Shown here: positions 60,699 to 64,000 of the stretch, piece after piece | Position numbering within the stretch: the stretch's first letter is position 1 | How the letters are laid out: each line of letters begins with the position of its first letter | NCBI GenBank assembly: GCA_024305745.1 | Contig: JAHRBS010000008.1 | Location: 1,426,001 to 1,490,000, forward strand | Source: Polyporus tsugae | Taxonomy: Eukaryota > Basidiomycota > Agaricomycetes > Polyporales > Polyporaceae | Direction: 5' to 3' | Length of the DNA: 64,000 nt | Translations under genes and position numbers: made by a program | Notes under the pieces: model-generated | The model's input: only the letters and a program-made list of their open reading frames with translations | The model's database searches: none | Told to the model about the DNA's origin: nothing

Positions 60699-61142
60699 AT
60701 GGATAATTCGAAACCACCCGACGCCCGTCCGTCAGTACAGACTTTTGCCATGGCGCCGACAGTCAGTTCCCAGCCATTCCCTGTGGCCATCACCACTGGA
60801 CCTACCTGGTGCACCCATCCAGGCTATGAACCCACCTTCACAACACTTTCTCCGAGGATGTACAGGAATGCGCATCAGGGCAGTACTCACATTGGTGGCT
60901 CCGGCACTCAAGTGGACATTTCCTACAACCCTGATGCCCCTCCTGAACGAGGAAACCAAGCATCAGTGAAAGAGTTCAGAAAAGGGCCAAGGTACACACC
61001 TTACACCCATGACCGGGCAACTCGCAGCTACGATGGAGCACACATTGATGAATTACGCACCTTTGGTTGGCCAAAAACCCCGAACAGAAGGCAGAAGTCC
61101 CAGCATAGTAATGGAAGCGTAGAAAGTCCTTCAGGAGCCTGA
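60699..61142 (+). CDS. Possible hypothetical protein
   Basis: An uninterrupted 147-codon frame with ATG start and TGA stop, polar and Pro/Ser/Thr-rich, with no hydrophobic segment or domain I know. It could be a small disordered protein or chance. Confidence 0.25.
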   Translation: MDNSKPPDARPSVQTFAMAPTVSSQPFPVAITTGPTWCTHPGYEPTFTTLSPRMYRNAHQGSTHIGGSGTQVDISYNPDAPPERGNQASVKEFRKGPRYTPYTHDRATRSYDGAHIDELRTFGWPKTPNRRQKSQHSNGSVESPSGA

Positions 61143-61226
61143 ATGTCGACAAAAGAAGCTGTCGTTAAGTGTGAAGCATGATTGGAGCCAGCACACTCCG
61201 CCACGTAGAGGGAGCAGCGAGAAACA

Positions 61227-61252
61227 GACCAAGACCAAGACCAAGACCAAGA
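61227..61252. repeat. ACCAAG microsatellite
   Basis: About four copies of a GACCAA hexamer in a row. Confidence 0.8.
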
Positions 61253-62768
61253 GCCAGAACAGACCGAGGAAATATCGCGAGTACCAGAGAAACAAAGAAG
61301 GATCAGATAGCTCCGGAGCGGACGATGACCTCGTCGACGTGGGTGATGAGGAAAAAAGCGCACACTCGACGCCCACCGAAGCACGAGGCTGTACACGTTT
61401 AGGGCAGGCAATTGCGAACTTGGGCGATTTGCCTCCTTGGGCGCCTGCAGTTCCACGGTCATCAACCGTGGAATAAACCCGTCCAAGTCAGCCTCCACCA
61501 GCCCAGGTGTAAAACATGGCGGGGACCCGGATTTCCGCCCGACGAAAAAGCGCGGTCAATTTCCGTTTCCACGGCCCAACCGTGGAACATATTTTTTCCA
61601 TGGTCAAACAGGCGCTTTTCCGGGGGCGTCAGGTCCACAGTGGATAGTGAGTCGGACACAGTTTGAAAGTCAATCACTCTGGTCTGGCTGACACTCAACA
61701 GATGCATTCCGCATCCTGCTCGACACCTATCGCACCTTGACTATGTAACACTCTTGCAGTGGTATACAGATCTGACCTGCTGAGACCGTTGTACTGTCAG
61801 TTCATCCAGGCCTCCGCCGAGGACGGGAAGAGCAATCGGCCTCTCGGAGACCTGTGCTGGAGGACGTATCGCTCAAACATATCCGAATTCATACCACGCA
61901 CGCCCAGTCGTCGACAAACACTCGCTCCGGTATGTATTTAGATCGTTGTTTGCGCACTGTCCTCATGTCGGGATCGTCTGTAGTTCGGGCACGCTTCTAC
62001 CGGCCCGCCTGCAACTGAGTCTACTACTGGTTCTACTGGTTCTACTAGATCGAGCGGCTCGAACGCAACAGCGGATACGGACTGGCAGACTCTCGTATAT
62101 CAGCGGAGCGCGGACTCGGACGTGGTATGGCTTGTTCTATCCGATGGGCACGATTTCCCTGGCCGACTTCTCATCGTCAATCACTTGGGGCCCGTCAAAC
62201 CCTACCCGATAATTCCAGTCCTCTGCCTTTGCGTTTTATTCATCCTCGGTCGACCAGCCAGCCTTATCGCTCCTCGTCAGGACTCAGGTCGGCTATCATA
62301 CCATCCCAGGAAGAGAATAGCTCGTCTTCGTCGCCGGTATCCCTTTCTTCCTGCATTTTGCCATGCACCCATGCCAACAATTCCCTTCTGGCTTCATCTT
62401 CGATCAAGTTGCAAGTGCCCCTCAAGAGTTCATCTCCTTCCAGCGGACACGATCGCCGGCAACCGTTACACCAGAGGTGACAACTGGAAGCTGCCGTCTA
62501 CTGGGAGATCCCTGGAAGTGTGATCTCGGTAAGCCTTCAAACACACTACGTTGCGCCGAGCTCGATACTTTGACTCTCCAAGGAGAAAGCTGCATGTATT
62601 ATTCGAGTAGCTACAATGGTAAATCACATTTGGATAGAGGCACCACAAATGCGAGGAAAGCGCGGATTGAACATCTCATAGATATAGGTGTGACGTTGAG
62701 AGGAGGTCAGCTGGTCGGTAGAATCATCCAAGTTCAGCATACATGAATGTTGTGGTGGTGGTCGCGAC

Positions 62769-63017
62769 TTGTGCTGCTGCTACTATTGCTATCAGCGCGT
62801 GGTCGAAGAGGCGTCTCCTTCGCATCCCCCCCCCGCTGGAGACTGCAACCCAAACCACCGCTGCTGGTGCGGCGGTTTCTGTTGCGACTACTACTACGCG
62901 CCAGCAGGTGCGTCCGACATGCAATACTTTAGCGCGATAGGATGCCCCCACCGCCACGGCGGGAGTGGGGGGCCCCGACAGTGTGCGTTGCGGCCGATCG
63001 GTGGCCCGTGTGACTAA
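62769..63017 (+). CDS. Possible small cysteine-rich protein
   Basis: An 82-codon frame with nine or more cysteines, including CNPNHRCWCGGFCC and a later C...C pair. There is no signal peptide in frame; two other frames over the same bases are also open, so coding status is doubtful. If real, it would need an upstream exon to supply a leader. Confidence 0.2.
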   Translation: MCCCYYCYQRVVEEASPSHPPPAGDCNPNHRCWCGGFCCDYYYAPAGASDMQYFSAIGCPHRHGGSGGPRQCALRPIGGPCD

Positions 63018-63609
63018 CGAGTGAGTTATATCAACAATAAGCTCGACACAAGAACCCCACAACCTTTTGCCGCAAGGTGCGAACCATGCAAGGGCGGCGG
63101 AGCCGTACTGCTCCTACACCAAGTTACTGTGTTGGTTCTGGGCGGCGGAGACGGGGCCGACGTGGTGGAGGCGCGACTGCTGCTGGGAGGGAGCGCTACC
63201 AAACGCCGATGCCTGCCCTGGCCTATCGTTATACGCCCGCCGCTCAGCGTCCAAGTCCGGGTCGAATCCGAGTCGGTCCGCCTACAAGCCCGTCACTGCA
63301 CCCCGCCACTGGGACATCTTCCCTCTCCTTCGACTCCCGGGGAGCGCCGAGGACGGGTTTGCAGCTGGGATTTCACGTCCAGGTCGGCGGGCGTCCAGAT
63401 CTGCGAGACGGGTCAGTGCACACGCACCGCCGGGCCGGACGTAGGAGACGAAGGCAGAGGCAGCTGCGGCCGCAAGAGAAGGTGCGGGCGTGGTCGTGGG
63501 GGAGCACTAGGGCAGGAGTACGAGATGGATGGCCGACAGACCGAGACCGAGCGCGGGACCAACGTACTACGTAGGCGGTCCGAGGCTGAACCTGAACCCT
63601 TCACGATGT

Positions 63610-64000
63610 TCAGTTGTGGCCGAGGACTGGCAGGATGGCGGGGTTTGAGTCCGGGTCCACCACAAGCGCAGATGCATCCCGGTCCAGTTTCTCAGACGAG
63701 GCGGAGCCGAGAGGGACCGCGCCGCCCTCGACCAAAGTCTGCGCGGTATCCGAGGAGACAATCGCCTGATTTGACGAGGCGTCCCGGTCAACGGGGGTCT
63801 CGAGGAGGTGGAAAAGGATATCAGAGGGAATATTGCAATGGGGGAAGGTGTTCTCGCCGAGTATGACCTGTAAACGTAGGATGAAGCCAGTACGTGAGAC
63901 TGGCGGTCGACGATACGAGCGTATGGTTCCAAACGACTGCCGTCTGCCGTCTGAAGGTCGTAGACCTCGTTGAAGATGACTCCGAGGACCTTAATAAGCC
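63610..64000 (-). CDS. 3' end of a possible gene entering from the right edge
   Basis: On the minus strand the frame ending with the TGA at 63610-63612 is protein-like (VILGENTFPHCNIPSDILFHLLETP, then acidic/Ser-rich residues to LPVLGHN). Further right, another frame, LIKVLGVIFNEVYDLQTADG, could be an earlier exon, but I cannot fix the splice between them. The family is not recognised. It is partial because the window ends at 64000. Confidence 0.3.

Larger units (their letters stand above)
59009..63609. other. Gene-poor stretch with small low-complexity elements
   Basis: About 4.6 kb. The frame 60699-61142 (plus, 147 codons, Pro/Thr-rich) is the most protein-like but unrecognised. Short hairpins occur, such as TTCCACGG...CCGTGGAA near 61452 and 61567. 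Around 60380-60560 several short near-repeats of CAAACCCGG/CAACCCCGG lie close together. No transposase or reverse transcriptase motif is seen. Confidence 0.35.

Noticed and set aside
63021..63866. 281-codon plus-strand open frame at the right end
   Set aside because: Arg/Gly-rich translation of GC-rich DNA with several overlapping open frames. The minus-strand frame ending at 63610 looks more like protein.
1..64000. tRNA, rRNA, CRISPR arrays, bacterial operons
   Set aside because: No cloverleaf-like set of conserved tRNA boxes, no rRNA-like sequence and no spaced short repeats were seen; the gene structure is eukaryotic.

Overview
The window looks like nuclear DNA of an Agaricomycete (mushroom-forming basidiomycete, possibly polypore-like). 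Evidence: real genes are broken by many short GT-AG introns of about 43-70 nt; there is a class I hydrophobin with the eight-cysteine signature; there are three copies of a DUF6535-type membrane protein family that is typical of Agaricomycetes; and there are HET-domain genes, a BTB protein and remnants of a CYP505-type fused P450 reductase. Gene models were assembled by hand from reading frames and splice sites. For the best ones the exon phases close exactly over the whole model. Functional names come from family recognition; no database search was run.

Layout. 1-1732: 3' part of an unknown gene running in from the left edge. 1973-3868: four-exon gene ending in an L-2-haloacid-dehalogenase-like HAD domain. 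4515-6821: intact DUF6535 membrane protein. 7945-8466: class I hydrophobin. 9177-12083 (minus): BTA1 betaine-lipid synthase, six exons. 14763-17901: KGD2, the mitochondrial E2 of 2-oxoglutarate dehydrogenase, with an exceptional 1.29-kb intron. 17902-24105: long stretch without a convincing gene. 24106-25501: a protein ending in an EDC1/PNRC-like decapping-activator motif, followed by about 2 kb of strongly pyrimidine-rich DNA. 28351-33949: decayed accessory block, with a broken HET gene, an inverted DUF6535 pseudogene and a second HET C-terminal fragment in direct orientation. 35527-36888: BTB/POZ protein. 40440-42739: pseudogene of a fused P450 reductase. 43910-46158 (minus): intact 12-exon major-facilitator transporter. 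46985-48758 (minus): a third, decayed DUF6535 copy and a decayed secreted aspartic protease. 48759-64000: gene-poor DNA with a 353-bp foldback element at 52128-52480, a long HET-type gene with in-frame stop codons (55384-59008), and possibly the 3' end of a gene entering from the right edge.

How the parts relate. Two housekeeping genes (BTA1 lipid synthesis, KGD2 citric acid cycle), the decapping-factor candidate and the transporter look functional. They are separated by accessory islands in which HET (self/non-self recognition), DUF6535, P450 and protease genes are being duplicated, inverted and lost. There is no operon logic, tRNA, rRNA or CRISPR. The most notable points are the stop-riddled HET gene whose later frame is otherwise preserved, the duplicated HET C-termini flanking an inverted DUF6535 copy, the divergent EDC1-like tail motif, the large KGD2 intron and the foldback element.
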